Shown: positions 33,321 through 42,874, counted from the stretch's first letter. The stretch is 64,000 nucleotides of DNA from Desmonostoc muscorum LEGE 12446 (GCF_015207005.2 NZ_JADEXS020000001.1:4898001-4962000), one strand, 5' to 3'. Numbers and translations: made by a program. Notes: generated by a model not told the origin, from the sequence alone.

Positions 33321-33624
33321 TAATTCGTAATTCGTAATTCGTAATTCGTAATTCGTAATTACAGCGGATTTGACTTTGTGCAGTATAAAAACTACGCTTC
33401 AAAAACAGATGAGGCATGATTATTCTCAAAAACCGCATTTATGGCTCGGTTAATAATTATGAACCAATTCTGTGAGTTTAAAGCAATAGCAACTAACAAG
33501 CAGCAAGTTTTATGCGGAGTCTAAATTAAACTGAATTACGAATTACGAATTACGAATTACGAATTATTACAGTGAAGCATCCTAGATTGAAGATATACCT
33601 TCTATCTAAGATGCTTCACTGTAA
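33317..33624. repeat. inverted AATTCGT arrays and a 58-bp hairpin
   Basis: Six AATTCGT-type heptamers (33320-33360) face five ACGAATT heptamers (33533-33567) across about 170 bases. Directly after, TTACAGTGAAGCATC (33567-33581) pairs with GATGCTTCACTGTAA (33610-33624), and the stem continues inward with TAGAT/ATCTA. No T tract follows, so this looks like a mobile palindrome rather than a normal pgi terminator. Confidence 0.8.
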
Positions 33625-33680
33625 AGAATTGTTGCAGATACAACAATCATCCACAAAATGTGATATCTGCACTAGAGTTA

Positions 33681-35267
33681 TCAGCTAGCAGAAACTCTCA
33701 AACTACTGGGTTTATGAAGATCGCCTTCCAAAACCACACCGCGCTGATTGGCATGGAGATGACGCAAAATCTTGTAAATTGGCTCAACTTGCTCTGATGC
33801 ACCTGCCTTTTCGGCTAGTTCTTCCAGAGAAAGGGGAGTTTTTTCTTTTTGTAGCACTGCCACGACTCGTGTTTGCAAGTCAAGAATACTGGCGGCAGCT
33901 TTTTTGCCAGCTTCTACCCCTGGTTGATGGTAGGCGTTGACGTTGACCAAGCTAGCATATAAACCAACAGCACGTTCATACAAAGCAATTAATGCCCCTA
34001 CAATTCGGGGGTTAACTTGGGGAATAGTAATTGCAATGGAATCCCGCTGATTTTCATAAAGCGCTTGTCGGGTTCCTTGGAGAAAACCGGAAAGATAATC
34101 GCCTGATGTAACTCCAGGATCTATTTCTGCCGATGGCCCCTGGCGATCTTCTAGAACTTCGATGAGGGTAGCAAAGAAATTCGGCACACCTTCGCGTAAC
34201 TGCTGGACGTAAGCATGTTGATCTGTTGAGCCTTTGTTACCATAAACGGCGATGCCTTGATAGACAGTTTTGCCGTCTAAGTCTTTTTCCTTGCCCAAGG
34301 ATTCCATTACCAGCTGTTGCAGATAGCGGCTGAATAACAATAAGCTGTCCTTGTAAGGTAGAACAACCATATCTTTTTCACCCCGCCCATTGCCAGCAAA
34401 GTACCAAGACAAAGCAAGCAAGGCTGCTGGGTTATTCTTCACATCTGGGACGCGGGTAGCGTCATCCATTTCTTTTGCACCTTGCAGCATGGCGCGAACA
34501 TCAATGCCTTGCAGTGCTGCTGGTACTAGCCCTACAGAAGACATTTCTGAAGTGCGTCCTCCCACCCAGTCGTACATGGGAAACCTAGCCAGCCAGCCTT
34601 CTTCTTTGGCTATCTTATCGAGGTTGCTATCAGGGCTGGTAATAGCTACCGCATATTGGGCAAACTCTAAATTGTGTCCGGCGTAAGCTTTTTTAACTTC
34701 AATCATGCCGTTGCGAGGTTCTGGCGTTCCCCCAGATTTGGAAATCACGAGTACCAAAGTGCTGGCAAGGTTGTTTCGCAGATGATTGAGAACGCGATCG
34801 ATACCTGCGGGATCGCTGTTATCAATAAAGTGAATTTTCAGGGGCGGGAAATCAGCCGCCAGGGCTTCAGCGACGAATTGGGGGCCGAGGGCGGAACCAC
34901 CAATACCAATAGAGATAATATCAGTGAAGCGGTTGGCTCTGGGAGGATGAATAGCACCTGTTTGGACTTTTTCCGCAAAGGCTTCGATTTGTTCTAGGGT
35001 TTGGACAATTTCTTGTGTCAGTTCTGGAGTTGGCGCTAAATCAGGATTTCGCAGCCAATAGTGTCCAACCATGCGGTTTTCATCGGGATTTGCGATCGCT
35101 CCCTTCTCCAGTTGAGCCATATCCGCAAACGCCTTGTCAAACTTCGGCTGCAACGACTCCACAAAGGCATCATCGAACCGCATTCGACTTACATCTAAGT
35201 ACAGTCCTAATCCCTCGTGGAAATATAACCAGTTTTGGTATCGTTGCCAAAGTGCCCTAGCATCCAT
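33681..35267 (-). CDS. pgi: glucose-6-phosphate isomerase
   Basis: A 528-aa enzyme of glycolysis, gluconeogenesis and the oxidative pentose cycle. Family blocks are seen: [29 protein letters not shown], the [15 protein letters not shown] signature (conserved D-W-V-G-G-R), [13 protein letters not shown], and the C-terminal Lys region (VEAGKKAA). It is slightly shorter than the E. coli enzyme (549 aa) and typical for cyanobacteria. Monocistronic. The downstream hairpin at 33567-33624 may protect the mRNA end. Confidence 0.96.
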   Translation of the reverse strand: MDARALWQRYQNWLYFHEGLGLYLDVSRMRFDDAFVESLQPKFDKAFADMAQLEKGAIANPDENRMVGHYWLRNPDLAPTPELTQEIVQTLEQIEAFAEKVQTGAIHPPRANRFTDIISIGIGGSALGPQFVAEALAADFPPLKIHFIDNSDPAGIDRVLNHLRNNLASTLVLVISKSGGTPEPRNGMIEVKKAYAGHNLEFAQYAVAITSPDSNLDKIAKEEGWLARFPMYDWVGGRTSEMSSVGLVPAALQGIDVRAMLQGAKEMDDATRVPDVKNNPAALLALSWYFAGNGRGEKDMVVLPYKDSLLLFSRYLQQLVMESLGKEKDLDGKTVYQGIAVYGNKGSTDQHAYVQQLREGVPNFFATLIEVLEDRQGPSAEIDPGVTSGDYLSGFLQGTRQALYENQRDSIAITIPQVNPRIVGALIALYERAVGLYASLVNVNAYHQPGVEAGKKAAASILDLQTRVVAVLQKEKTPLSLEELAEKAGASEQVEPIYKILRHLHANQRGVVLEGDLHKPSSLRVSAS

Positions 35268-35379
35268 AGGGAAATCTCAAATAAAGTGTTTTTCAAAAAC
35301 CAGTTTAATGGAAGGTAATAGCGATCCCTGCCTAGCCTTATACAGTTTACAGTTTTAAGTGTTCCCTTAACTCTTTACA

Positions 35380-35637
35380 TTAGACATCTGGCATAGGGAT
35401 GACACGCAAAAATTTCACAATTTCACCCCTGATTTCTATACCAATCAGATAATCATCTAGAGTGAAGCGGTGAAAAATTCCTTCACTATCAAGCTGTCGT
35501 AGTTCTTTTAGTCCACTCAGTTGCCACTTTTGGCCAAACTCAATAAACACAAAATCGTACACCCGCTCGTAAGCAGCAGGTTCTAAATTTTTTAGGTCTA
35601 GCAAAAAAGACCTTGCATAGCGCACTTCCAGAGTCAC
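35380..35637 (-). CDS. RelE/ParE-superfamily toxin-like protein
   Basis: An 85-aa basic/acidic alternating protein, with LEVRYARSFLLDLKNL at the N-terminus and a C-terminal FHRFTLDDYLIGIEIRGEIVKFLRVIPMPD. The strand-helix-strand order and an R-x-x-x-x-IGIE-strand match RelE/ParE toxins that cleave mRNA at the ribosome or poison gyrase. Catalytic residues are not clear, so activity is uncertain. It lies 104 bases downstream of a same-strand small gene that looks like its antitoxin. Confidence 0.68.
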   Translation of the reverse strand: MTLEVRYARSFLLDLKNLEPAAYERVYDFVFIEFGQKWQLSGLKELRQLDSEGIFHRFTLDDYLIGIEIRGEIVKFLRVIPMPDV

Positions 35638-35641
35638 TAGA

Positions 35642-35741
35642 CGTTATACCATTTTAGATTTTGGATTTTAGATTTTAGATTGTGTACTCCTGCAAACAAG
35701 CAAGCTACGCATACTGGTACGAGAGCGAAAGCGCTGCTGCA
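35642..35741. repeat. TTTTAGA short repeats between antitoxin and toxin genes
   Basis: Four TTTTAGAT/TTTTGGAT units (35650-35682) occupy the gap of the toxin-antitoxin-like pair. Other sequence here resembles dispersed Nostocales repeat debris. Confidence 0.65.
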
Positions 35742-35939
35742 TCAGAAAAACATTAACAGGCGTATTGCTTCATCATGGGTTAAGATATCCCACGGCTGCT
35801 GCGATCGCTTTACTTTTTGTATGGCTCTTAGCATATAAAAGTCACAATGTAAAGCTTCAAGAACGTTCCAAATGCTTTGCAGATCGTCGTCGGCTAACTG
35901 CTCGATTAAATGATGCATTCTCAGTCGGAGCAAATTCAT
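35742..35939 (-). CDS. antitoxin-like small protein
   Basis: A 65-aa helical protein: MNLLRLRMHHLIEQLADDDL then LHCDFYMLRAIQKVKRSQ and a C-terminal DEAIRLLMFF. The pattern of an N-terminal helix with HLIEQL and a C-terminal hydrophobic tail is like the short antitoxins found before RelE-type toxins in cyanobacteria. It lies upstream of the toxin-like gene in the usual order. The 104-base gap filled by repeats is longer than normal for such pairs and may weaken coupling. Confidence 0.6.
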   Translation of the reverse strand: MNLLRLRMHHLIEQLADDDLQSIWNVLEALHCDFYMLRAIQKVKRSQQPWDILTHDEAIRLLMFF

Positions 35940-36146
35940 AGGTTAATTATTCCTTATAAACAACCACTAACAATAAATAGTATTCCCCAAAAATTAGTTA
36001 AAAAAACATCCCCTACTAGGGTCGCACAGCGGTGCTACCCTACAAATTTACAAATAATTTGGGATAATTTATTTTTTGGAAGTCCCTAAGCCCCCGACTC
36101 CACAAAATTCGATAATTTATTTCTTATAAATTCCTCACCCCCTACT

Positions 36147-37280
36147 ATGGTTGAATATCTCATTTTCTTAGCAATTTCTACAGCCAGTTTTGCCCTATTT
36201 GCTCTCGGACTGAATTTGCAGTGGGGCTTTACCGGATTAATTAACTTTGGTCACATTGCTTTTATGACCCTGGGAGCATATACAACTGTGTTGTTAAGCT
36301 TAAAGGGCGTTCCCCTACTGATATCGGCGTTGGCTGGGGCAATGGTAGCCGCTTTGTTGGGTTTGATAATTGGTTTTGCAACTCTGCGCTTGCGGGAAGA
36401 TTACCTAGCAATTGTCACCATCGGTACAGGAGAATTAATTCGTTTAGTAGTGAATAATCAGGAATTACCTGTGGGAAATTCTTGGGTTTCTGGGGCATTT
36501 GGGGTACAAAGTTATCCCATACCGTTCTCCACACAACCGAGTTTGTTTTTCAGATTAGTGATGATTGGGTTGTTAACACTGTTAGCTGTTGTAACTTTAT
36601 TTACGCTGTGGCGATGGATTCGCACTGCCCAAAGATTTCGAGCTGCTGATTCCAGCCAAAGGTTGAGTAGCAAACAAGAATTGGCATCGCGCTTGGGAGT
36701 GGGAATTGTGTTAGCAGTTTTGGCAGTAGCAATTTATATATCTGGGGTAATTGGATTGTATAATTACAACCCAAAAGCAGGTTTAATGTTGGTGCTGCTG
36801 TTGATTTTAGCACTTGTATTCTGGCGGTTAGAAATTTTGGTGCGATCGCCTTGGGGTAGAATTCTCAAAGCTATCCGCGAAGATGAAGAAATTCCCAAAG
36901 CACTGGGAAAAAATGTGTTTTGGTATAAATTACAGTCTCTCATGCTTGGAGGTGCGATCGCTGGCATCGCTGGTGCGTTCTTCGCTTGGCAACTCGGCGC
37001 TATTTACCCTGATAATTTTCAACCCCAGCTGACTTTTGATACTTGGATTATGGTGATTTTAGGCGGTTCTGGTAATAACATTGGCACAATCTTAGGCGCG
37101 GTAGTTTTCTTTGCTTACGATGCCATCACGCGAGAAGTTTTGCCTAGAATCGTCCCCCTTGATGAAGCACGTTTGGGTGCATTTCGCATCATGGTAATCG
37201 GATTTATTTTAATGGTACTGATGATTTGGCGTCCTCAAGGTATCTTAGGGAAAAAGGAGGAACTCACCCTTGGTAAATAA
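36147..37280 (+). CDS. branched-chain/neutral amino-acid ABC transporter permease (LivM/NatD type)
   Basis: A 377-aa permease with about ten hydrophobic segments. The N-terminal ALGLNLQWGFTGLINFGHIA and the C-terminal EDEEIPKALGKNVFWYKLQS (the ATPase-facing EAA-type loop) are typical of LivM-family permeases. In Nostoc the neutral-amino-acid system N-I (Nat) uses such a subunit. The gene overlaps the next gene (LivG type) by 11 bases, so both are one operon. A binding protein and a second permease are not adjacent, which is common for scattered nat genes. Confidence 0.88.
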   Translation: MVEYLIFLAISTASFALFALGLNLQWGFTGLINFGHIAFMTLGAYTTVLLSLKGVPLLISALAGAMVAALLGLIIGFATLRLREDYLAIVTIGTGELIRLVVNNQELPVGNSWVSGAFGVQSYPIPFSTQPSLFFRLVMIGLLTLLAVVTLFTLWRWIRTAQRFRAADSSQRLSSKQELASRLGVGIVLAVLAVAIYISGVIGLYNYNPKAGLMLVLLLILALVFWRLEILVRSPWGRILKAIREDEEIPKALGKNVFWYKLQSLMLGGAIAGIAGAFFAWQLGAIYPDNFQPQLTFDTWIMVILGGSGNNIGTILGAVVFFAYDAITREVLPRIVPLDEARLGAFRIMVIGFILMVLMIWRPQGILGKKEELTLGK

Positions 37281-38052
37281 CCAATCATCACCACTTCCTC
37301 TGCTGGTAGCCACCGGACTTTCTAAAAGCTTTGGTGGTATTAAAGCAGTCAATGAAGCAAAAATTGAAGTTGCAAAAGGCAGCATCACGGGTTTAATTGG
37401 CCCCAATGGTGCTGGTAAAACCACTTTATTTAATTTACTCTCGAACTTCATCCGCCCAGATAAAGGGCGAGTAATTTTTGACGGCGAACCTATTCACAAT
37501 TTGCAACCATATCAAATTGCCCAACAAGGAGTAATACGCACCTTTCAAGTTGCACGGACTCTTTCGCGGTTGTCGGTGTTAGAAAATATGCTGCTGGCGG
37601 CGCAAAAACAAACAGGTGAAAACTTTTGGCAAGTGCAGTTGCAACCGCACATCGTAGCCAAGGAAGAAAAGCAGCTGCAAGAACGAGCAATGTTTCTGTT
37701 AGAATCCGTGGGCTTGGCAAAAAAAGCTCAGGATTATGCTGGTGGGTTGTCTGGTGGACAACGTAAGCTGTTGGAAATGGGACGCGCACTGATGACTAAT
37801 CCCAAGTTAATTTTGTTGGATGAACCAGCAGCAGGGGTAAATCCGAGATTAATTGATGATATTTGCGATCGCATTCTCACTTGGAACCGCCAAGATGGCA
37901 TGACATTTTTGATTATCGAACACAATATGGATGTGATTATGTCATTGTGCGATCGCGTTTGGGTACTTGCTGAAGGACAAAATTTAGCTGACGGTACGCC
38001 AGCAGAAATTCAAACCAATCCCAAAGTTCTCGAAGCTTATTTGGGAAAATAA
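37270..38052 (+). CDS. amino-acid ABC transporter ATP-binding protein (LivG/NatA type)
   Basis: A 260-aa ABC ATPase that powers the permease just upstream. Motifs: Walker A GPNGAGKT (44-51), signature LSGGQRKLLEMGRAL, and Walker B LILLDEPAAGVNP, the last two of LivG type, with switch EHNMD. The start is a TTG at 37270; AAGGAGG at 37254-37260 is a near-perfect Shine-Dalgarno 9 bases upstream, which decides the start. The 11-base overlap with the permease gene implies translational coupling. It is followed by a strong inverted repeat at 38091. Confidence 0.9.
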   Translation: MVNNQSSPLPLLVATGLSKSFGGIKAVNEAKIEVAKGSITGLIGPNGAGKTTLFNLLSNFIRPDKGRVIFDGEPIHNLQPYQIAQQGVIRTFQVARTLSRLSVLENMLLAAQKQTGENFWQVQLQPHIVAKEEKQLQERAMFLLESVGLAKKAQDYAGGLSGGQRKLLEMGRALMTNPKLILLDEPAAGVNPRLIDDICDRILTWNRQDGMTFLIIEHNMDVIMSLCDRVWVLAEGQNLADGTPAEIQTNPKVLEAYLGK

Positions 38053-38090
38053 TTTGCGGAGTAAAAATATATCTGCTCATGAAGGCCACA

Positions 38091-38121
38091 GATCCCCGAC
38101 TTTCTAGAGAAGTCGGGGATC
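38091..38121. terminator. GATCCCCGACTT inverted repeat, likely terminator
   Basis: GATCCCCGACTT and AAGTCGGGGATC pair as a perfect 12-bp stem around a 7-base loop, followed by TTGTAATT. A shortened version occurs at 43303-43333. It ends the LivM/LivG operon, although the T tract is weak. Confidence 0.65.
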
Positions 38122-38305
38122 TTGTAATTCACGATTATTCATCCATAAAACCTGTAAAAGTATTTGTTTAAGCCTCCTGATCAATAATTTATGCGGTCTT
38201 TACATTGCTTACCCACTTACCTGTTAAATTTTATGAGGATTCGGGAATATTAAACTATCAAAGCCTAGACCAAATATCAAGTTTTGCATCTTTCAAGACT
38301 CATTT

Positions 38306-39175
38306 ATGAAAAATCTTTTTGACTCAATAATCATCGGAATTATTTTCTTTGCACTTTGCAGTTGTACTTCAATCAAATGGACTGATCCAACAAATTCTTC
38401 TCAAGTTATCAACAAAACTGATTCTCAAGCCAAAACAATTATCAAAATCGGTGGTTCTAGCTCAACTGTAACTGTTTTAAAGCTTTTAGCACAAGCTTAT
38501 GAATCTCAAAATACAAATGTCAAAATTGAGTTTATCTCCAATAGCCAATCCGAGGGAGCGATCGCAGCCTTAAAAAATGATATTATTGATATCGCTGGTA
38601 GCAGTCACAAACTCAAACCAGAAGAAGATAACGGTAAAATTCAATATCGGGAAATAGCACAAGATTTGTTAGTTGTTGCCACGAATAAAAATGTTAAAAA
38701 TGTTCTCAACTTATCAACAGAACAATTAAAAGCAATTTACAAAGGTGACATCAGCAATTGGCGAGAATTAGGTGGTGCTGATGCAAACATTTTACTGTTA
38801 GATAGACCCGAAGATGAGTCAGCGAAAATATTATTGCGAAAATATTATTTGGGAGACGATAAAACCACAACTAAAGCTGTGATTTTGAACAAAGAGGGAG
38901 AATTGATCGAAACCTTACAAAGTACTCCTAATTCCATCGGCACTTTTTCTTTGGCATCTTCCCTCATCAACAAATTGCCTGTCAATCATCTCAATCTCAA
39001 TGGTGTTGCTCCCAAAGCGCAAAACTTTGCTAACGGTAAATACCAAATGGTTCGTCACATAGGTATTCTCTGGGAAAAAGCACCTTCAGCGGACACTCAG
39101 GATTTTATTGATTTTATCTTTAGTTCAGAAAGCAAAAAAATACTAAAAAATAATGGCTTTGTTCCTACTAAATAA
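38306..39175 (+). CDS. PstS-like substrate-binding lipoprotein
   Basis: A 289-aa periplasmic binding protein of the phosphate-binding (PstS) type. The signal peptide ends in a lipobox-like LCSC (Cys20). IKIGGSSSTVTVLKLLAQAY carries the Ser/Thr oxyanion-binding loop of PstS, and GAIAALKNDIIDIAGSSHKL and the FSLASS segment match. No PstABC genes are adjacent; instead a sensor histidine kinase starts 12 bases downstream. In that context it may feed a ligand signal (phosphate or a related anion) to the kinase; this is inference. Confidence 0.82.
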   Translation: MKNLFDSIIIGIIFFALCSCTSIKWTDPTNSSQVINKTDSQAKTIIKIGGSSSTVTVLKLLAQAYESQNTNVKIEFISNSQSEGAIAALKNDIIDIAGSSHKLKPEEDNGKIQYREIAQDLLVVATNKNVKNVLNLSTEQLKAIYKGDISNWRELGGADANILLLDRPEDESAKILLRKYYLGDDKTTTKAVILNKEGELIETLQSTPNSIGTFSLASSLINKLPVNHLNLNGVAPKAQNFANGKYQMVRHIGILWEKAPSADTQDFIDFIFSSESKKILKNNGFVPTK

Positions 39176-39187
39176 ATTGAATGTATC

Positions 39188-41179
39188 ATGCAGATATTTT
39201 TCAGAGGAATGAGACTCAGCCAAAAAATTGTTCTACCTCTGCTTGCAGTTTGTCTGAGTATATTCTTGCTGGGCTTAGTAGTGATAGGACACTGGTTCAC
39301 GGATAGTTTGAATCAAAATTTTCGCCAACAAATCGAAAGTTTTACGGAACGAGTCAATCAGGATTTTCAGTATGAACAGCAAACACTGGAAACTGAAATC
39401 GAGCTAATTGCTAATCGAGATATGCTGAATCAAGCTGTTGAACAGCGTAACCAAGGCTTGCTTTTGCAGATATTACTACCGCTAAAGTCTACTTTGAAAT
39501 TGGATTGGATTAAGGTAATCGATACTCAAGGCAATGTTCTTGTAGATTTACGAAATAACTCATTGAGTCAAGCCCAGTTTCTAGACAAAGTAATTACTAA
39601 TACTGCTAGCAAAGGATCGCATTTAGTCGATTTGGTAGATGTAGAAGGCAAGCAACAAGTTCTCCAAGTGGTAACAAATGGAATCAAATCATCAGCAGGA
39701 CTCTTGGGAGGAATTATTATTGGTAACTTAGTAGACGATAGCCTGCTCCAAAAAATTGCTGCGGGTTCCTCCAAACACCTGATTATCCATAGACAAAATC
39801 GTATAGTTGCGGCAACTTTATTGACAACCAAGGGTAAAAATTGGCAACTTCCTCCTCCTAATTTGTCTGCTACACTAATCACTCTTGACAACAAAAACTA
39901 TTTAGCTAAAAGCATCGTATTTACAGGAGCTAGTCAGTCTTTAACAACCACAGTGTTGTATTCGATATCGATGCTAGAGGTTGCTCAATATAAGTTATGG
40001 GAACATTTAGGACTGTTGTTTTTGTTGGGAAGTAGTATTTTAGGAGTTGTTGGATTTTTAATTGCGCGAACAATTACTCATCACCTAAAAGCTGTCACAC
40101 ATGTTGCACAAAGAGTCACTCAAGAATATAATTTTAATCTCCAAGCTCCAGTAACGAGTGAAGATGAGGTTGGAATATTAGCCATTTCCTTTAACCAGTT
40201 AATTCAACAAGTCAAACGGTTGCTAGCAGAACAATATGAAGCGAACCAAAAGCTAGAGTTATATAGCCAAACACTAGAAGAAAAAATAGAAGAAAGAACT
40301 CAAGCACTGCAACAAAAAAATATCGATCTCAAGCACACTTTACAGGAACTTAGACGTACCCAATCCCAATTGATTCAGAACGAAAAAATGTCTTCTTTGG
40401 GACATTTAGTTGCTGGTATTGCTCATGAAATCAATAACCCAGTGAACTTCATTTATGGTAATCTTAAGCACACTGATGATTACACTCAACAATTACTGTG
40501 GTTACTTGAACTTTATCAAAAACATTATCCCTACCCAGAACCAGAAATTCAAAATGCTAAACAAGAAGCTGATATTGAATATTTAACAGAAGATTTGCCT
40601 AAAATGTTGAGTTCCATGAAGATTGGAGCCAATCGCATCCGGGAAATTGTCCTGAGCTTACGAATCTTCTCGCGTTTGGATGAAGCAGAGTTTAAAAACG
40701 CTGATATCCATGAAGGAATTGATAGCACTTTGTTGATTTTACAACACCGCCTCAAATCCCAAAGCGCTCGCCCTAAAATTACAGTGATTAAAGAGTATAG
40801 TGAAATTCCAAGAATCCAATGCTTTGCAGGACAATTAAATCAGGTATTTATGAACATTTTGGCAAATGCCATTGATGCTTTAGAAGAGGCTTTTCAAAAT
40901 GGTTTTTGTCCAGATCCGATAATTCGCATTTCTTCAGCCCAGGTGAATGAAAATGTTGTTATTCAGATTGTAGATAATGGTATAGGGATTCCAGAAGCAA
41001 TCCAGTCACATATATTTGACCCCTTTTTCACCACTAAGCCAGTTGGTAAAGGAACTGGTATGGGATTATCAATTAGCTACCAAATCATTACTGAAAAACA
41101 TCGGGGATATTTACGGTGCATTTCATCACCTGGACAAGGCACAGAGTTTGTAATTACAATTCCAATTAGAGGAATCTAA
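39188..41179 (+). CDS. sensor histidine kinase with periplasmic loop and HAMP
   Basis: A 663-aa membrane kinase. TM1 (about 14-36), a large extracytoplasmic domain with a dCache-like strand pattern (about 40-270), TM2 (273-293), HAMP (295-345), a coiled coil (about 345-400), and HisKA H-box [11 protein letters not shown] (His413). N box ([15 protein letters not shown]), G1 box DNGIGIPE and the [10 protein letters not shown]2 box follow. All ATP-binding boxes are intact. The response regulator is not adjacent (orphan). It is 12 bases downstream of a PstS-like lipoprotein gene, and the two are probably co-expressed. Confidence 0.92.
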   Translation: MQIFFRGMRLSQKIVLPLLAVCLSIFLLGLVVIGHWFTDSLNQNFRQQIESFTERVNQDFQYEQQTLETEIELIANRDMLNQAVEQRNQGLLLQILLPLKSTLKLDWIKVIDTQGNVLVDLRNNSLSQAQFLDKVITNTASKGSHLVDLVDVEGKQQVLQVVTNGIKSSAGLLGGIIIGNLVDDSLLQKIAAGSSKHLIIHRQNRIVAATLLTTKGKNWQLPPPNLSATLITLDNKNYLAKSIVFTGASQSLTTTVLYSISMLEVAQYKLWEHLGLLFLLGSSILGVVGFLIARTITHHLKAVTHVAQRVTQEYNFNLQAPVTSEDEVGILAISFNQLIQQVKRLLAEQYEANQKLELYSQTLEEKIEERTQALQQKNIDLKHTLQELRRTQSQLIQNEKMSSLGHLVAGIAHEINNPVNFIYGNLKHTDDYTQQLLWLLELYQKHYPYPEPEIQNAKQEADIEYLTEDLPKMLSSMKIGANRIREIVLSLRIFSRLDEAEFKNADIHEGIDSTLLILQHRLKSQSARPKITVIKEYSEIPRIQCFAGQLNQVFMNILANAIDALEEAFQNGFCPDPIIRISSAQVNENVVIQIVDNGIGIPEAIQSHIFDPFFTTKPVGKGTGMGLSISYQIITEKHRGYLRCISSPGQGTEFVITIPIRGI

Positions 41180-41235
41180 GTAGCAGCTTTTAAAAGCTAA
41201 ATGCCTGCCACAAAATTTGGTATTCGATCTTGTTC

Positions 41236-41826
41236 TCACACCTGTGTCATACGCCAATAAACCCCATTTTCTCGCTGCATTAACTGATAGCCAATCAACT
41301 CCCGTCGTAAAGTAGCGCAGTCAGGATGGTAGCGTTTAAGAATCTCATTTACCAGGCGTTCCGGGTAGTTGATTCCTACCTCAAACTGATTCACTAACCA
41401 CTTGAGAATCACTAACCGCTTTTTGCGACTAGCAGGAATTTCTTTGAGGCGTTGGACGGAGTTTTGATTACACCTATCCTCTTCTATATAGTTTTTCAGA
41501 ACTTTGCTTTCCCAATCTTCAGTACCCATATCTTCTATCAAACTTGCTATTTTATCAGGTGTAAAAATTTCCTTGCTGATACTTTGCAAAGCGTCGTTAT
41601 CTAATTGATATAGATAGCTATTGCCATCAGAGCGCATTGTCACCAAATTTACCTGCTTAAGTTTTGTCAAATGATGGGATATCGTTGGCTCGTTGAGTTG
41701 CATTTGTACCGCCAACTCTTCAACGCTACACTCCTCATTCGCCAAAATACCTATTATCTTCAATCGACTATTGTCTGCTAACGCCTTGAAAAAGCCCAGC
41801 AAGATGTTAAGTTGTTGTGGTTGCAT
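41236..41826 (-). CDS. ArsR-type regulator with C-terminal DUF2087 domain (paralogue 1)
   Basis: A 196-aa regulator. The ArsR winged helix (about 1-85) has FKALADNSRLKIIGILA and a recognition region EPTISHHLTKLK. One Cys lies at the ArsR metal-site position (EECSVEEL), but the second Cys of the classic ELCVC motif is missing. The C-terminal DUF2087-like part (about 125-190) ends HPDCATLRRELIGYQLMQRE. It is about 70 percent identical by eye to the tandem upstream gene. Both genes have TCTAATTAGA palindromes upstream, so auto- or cross-regulation is likely. Confidence 0.85.
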   Translation of the reverse strand: MQPQQLNILLGFFKALADNSRLKIIGILANEECSVEELAVQMQLNEPTISHHLTKLKQVNLVTMRSDGNSYLYQLDNDALQSISKEIFTPDKIASLIEDMGTEDWESKVLKNYIEEDRCNQNSVQRLKEIPASRKKRLVILKWLVNQFEVGINYPERLVNEILKRYHPDCATLRRELIGYQLMQRENGVYWRMTQV

Positions 41827-41834
41827 AACTAACT

Positions 41835-41860
41835 TCTAATTAGACAAGCATCTAATTAGA
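41835..41860 (-). promoter_or_regulatory. paired TCTAATTAGA operators upstream of ArsR paralogue 1
   Basis: Perfect 10-bp palindromes at 41835-41844 and 41851-41860 (centres 16 bases apart), with a half site at 41867-41873, lie 9 to 47 bases upstream of the start. The same palindrome precedes paralogue 2. Confidence 0.7.
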
Positions 41861-41898
41861 AGTATATCTAATTTTAATTAATTCAACCACATCACTGA

Positions 41899-42483
41899 TC
41901 AGTCCGAACGGCAATAAATCCCATTCTCTCGCTGCATTAGCTGGTAGCCTATCAATTCCCGTCGCAGGGTAGCGTAGTCAGGATGGTAGCGCTTGAGAAT
42001 ATCATTGACTGTACGTTCTGGATACTGAACCCCAATTTCAAATCTATTTGCTAACCACTTGAGAATTACTAAGCGCTTTTTGCGACTAGCAGGGATTTCT
42101 TTGAGGCGTTGAACGGAGTTGTTATCAAAAACATCGCCTTCAAAATAGTTTTTCAATACTTTGTTTTCCCAAGCTTCTGTATCTACATCTTTAATCAAAG
42201 AAGCCATTTGCTCAGGTGTAAAAATTTGCTTGCTGATACTTTGCAAAGCGTCGCTATCCAACTGGTACAGACGGCTATTACCCTCAGGGCGCATAGTGAC
42301 CAAATTTAGTTCCTTAAGTTTTGCCAGATGATGGGATACTGTCGGTTCTTTGAGTTGCAGTAACACAGCTAATTCTTCGACGCTGCACTCCTGATTCGCC
42401 AGGATACCTACAATCTTCAATCGGCTTTCGTCCGCTAAAGCTTTGAAAAATCGCAGCAGGGTCTGAAACTGTTCTTTCTCCAT
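41899..42483 (-). CDS. ArsR-type regulator with C-terminal DUF2087 domain (paralogue 2)
   Basis: A 194-aa tandem paralogue of the next gene downstream. HTH region: FKALADESRLKIVGILA, recognition EPTVSHHLAKLK. The single Cys of QECSVEEL is retained. The DUF2087-like C-terminus (HPDYATLRRELIGYQLMQRE) is almost the same as in paralogue 1. The 72 bases between the two genes hold operator palindromes, so each gene has its own control region even though both read the same way. No regulated enzyme gene is adjacent on the near side. Confidence 0.85.
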   Translation of the reverse strand: MEKEQFQTLLRFFKALADESRLKIVGILANQECSVEELAVLLQLKEPTVSHHLAKLKELNLVTMRPEGNSRLYQLDSDALQSISKQIFTPEQMASLIKDVDTEAWENKVLKNYFEGDVFDNNSVQRLKEIPASRKKRLVILKWLANRFEIGVQYPERTVNDILKRYHPDYATLRRELIGYQLMQRENGIYCRSD

Positions 42484-42498
42484 AATTTGTTATAATCA

Positions 42499-42521
42499 AA
42501 TTAGATCTCAATCTAATTAGA
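42499..42521 (-). promoter_or_regulatory. TCTAATTAGA operator upstream of ArsR paralogue 2
   Basis: A perfect TCTAATTAGA palindrome (42512-42521) with an adjoining AATTAGAT half site (42499-42506) lies 16 to 38 bases upstream of the start, in the position seen for paralogue 1. Confidence 0.65.
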
Positions 42522-42655
42522 AAAAAATCAAATTAGCTTTGCTGTCCTCTTCTGACACAGCATTGCTTTGTGTTTGCCAATTGTGAATTAATGTTAATTC
42601 TTAGATTTTTTTCGGAGACAATTGAGATTTCTTAAGTTGTTCTTTACATTTCGCC

Positions 42656-42874
42656 ATGATACGCCCCTCATTAATTAGGAACAGAAGAAGAGGGAGTATC
42701 CTTCAGCAGGGTACTTCACTTGTACAAGCAGCGAGATTTTTGGGTGTAGACCAGAGTACTCTATACATGGCTCTCCAAAGAGGACAGATTCCCACTACCA
42801 GAAGAAACGGGCGGACTGTAATTAGCCAAGGAGCCTTGATGGATTATAGAGCTAGAACCAGACCACTGTTATAG
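42656..42874 (+). CDS. small HTH (excisionase/MerR-like) DNA-binding protein
   Basis: A 72-aa protein: after a basic N-terminus comes LVQAARFLGVDQSTLYMALQ (helix-turn-helix) and a wing RGQIPTTRRNGRTVI, like the DNA-binding domains of excisionase/AlpA and MerR-type proteins. No effector domain. Divergent from the ArsR pair. It could be a regulator or a phage/plasmid-type excisionase remnant; no integrase is nearby. Confidence 0.7.
   Translation: MIRPSLIRNRRRGSILQQGTSLVQAARFLGVDQSTLYMALQRGQIPTTRRNGRTVISQGALMDYRARTRPLL

Noticed and set aside
42656..42874. Excisionase of a prophage or integrative element
   Set aside because: No integrase, attachment-site repeats or phage genes nearby; kept only as a small HTH protein.
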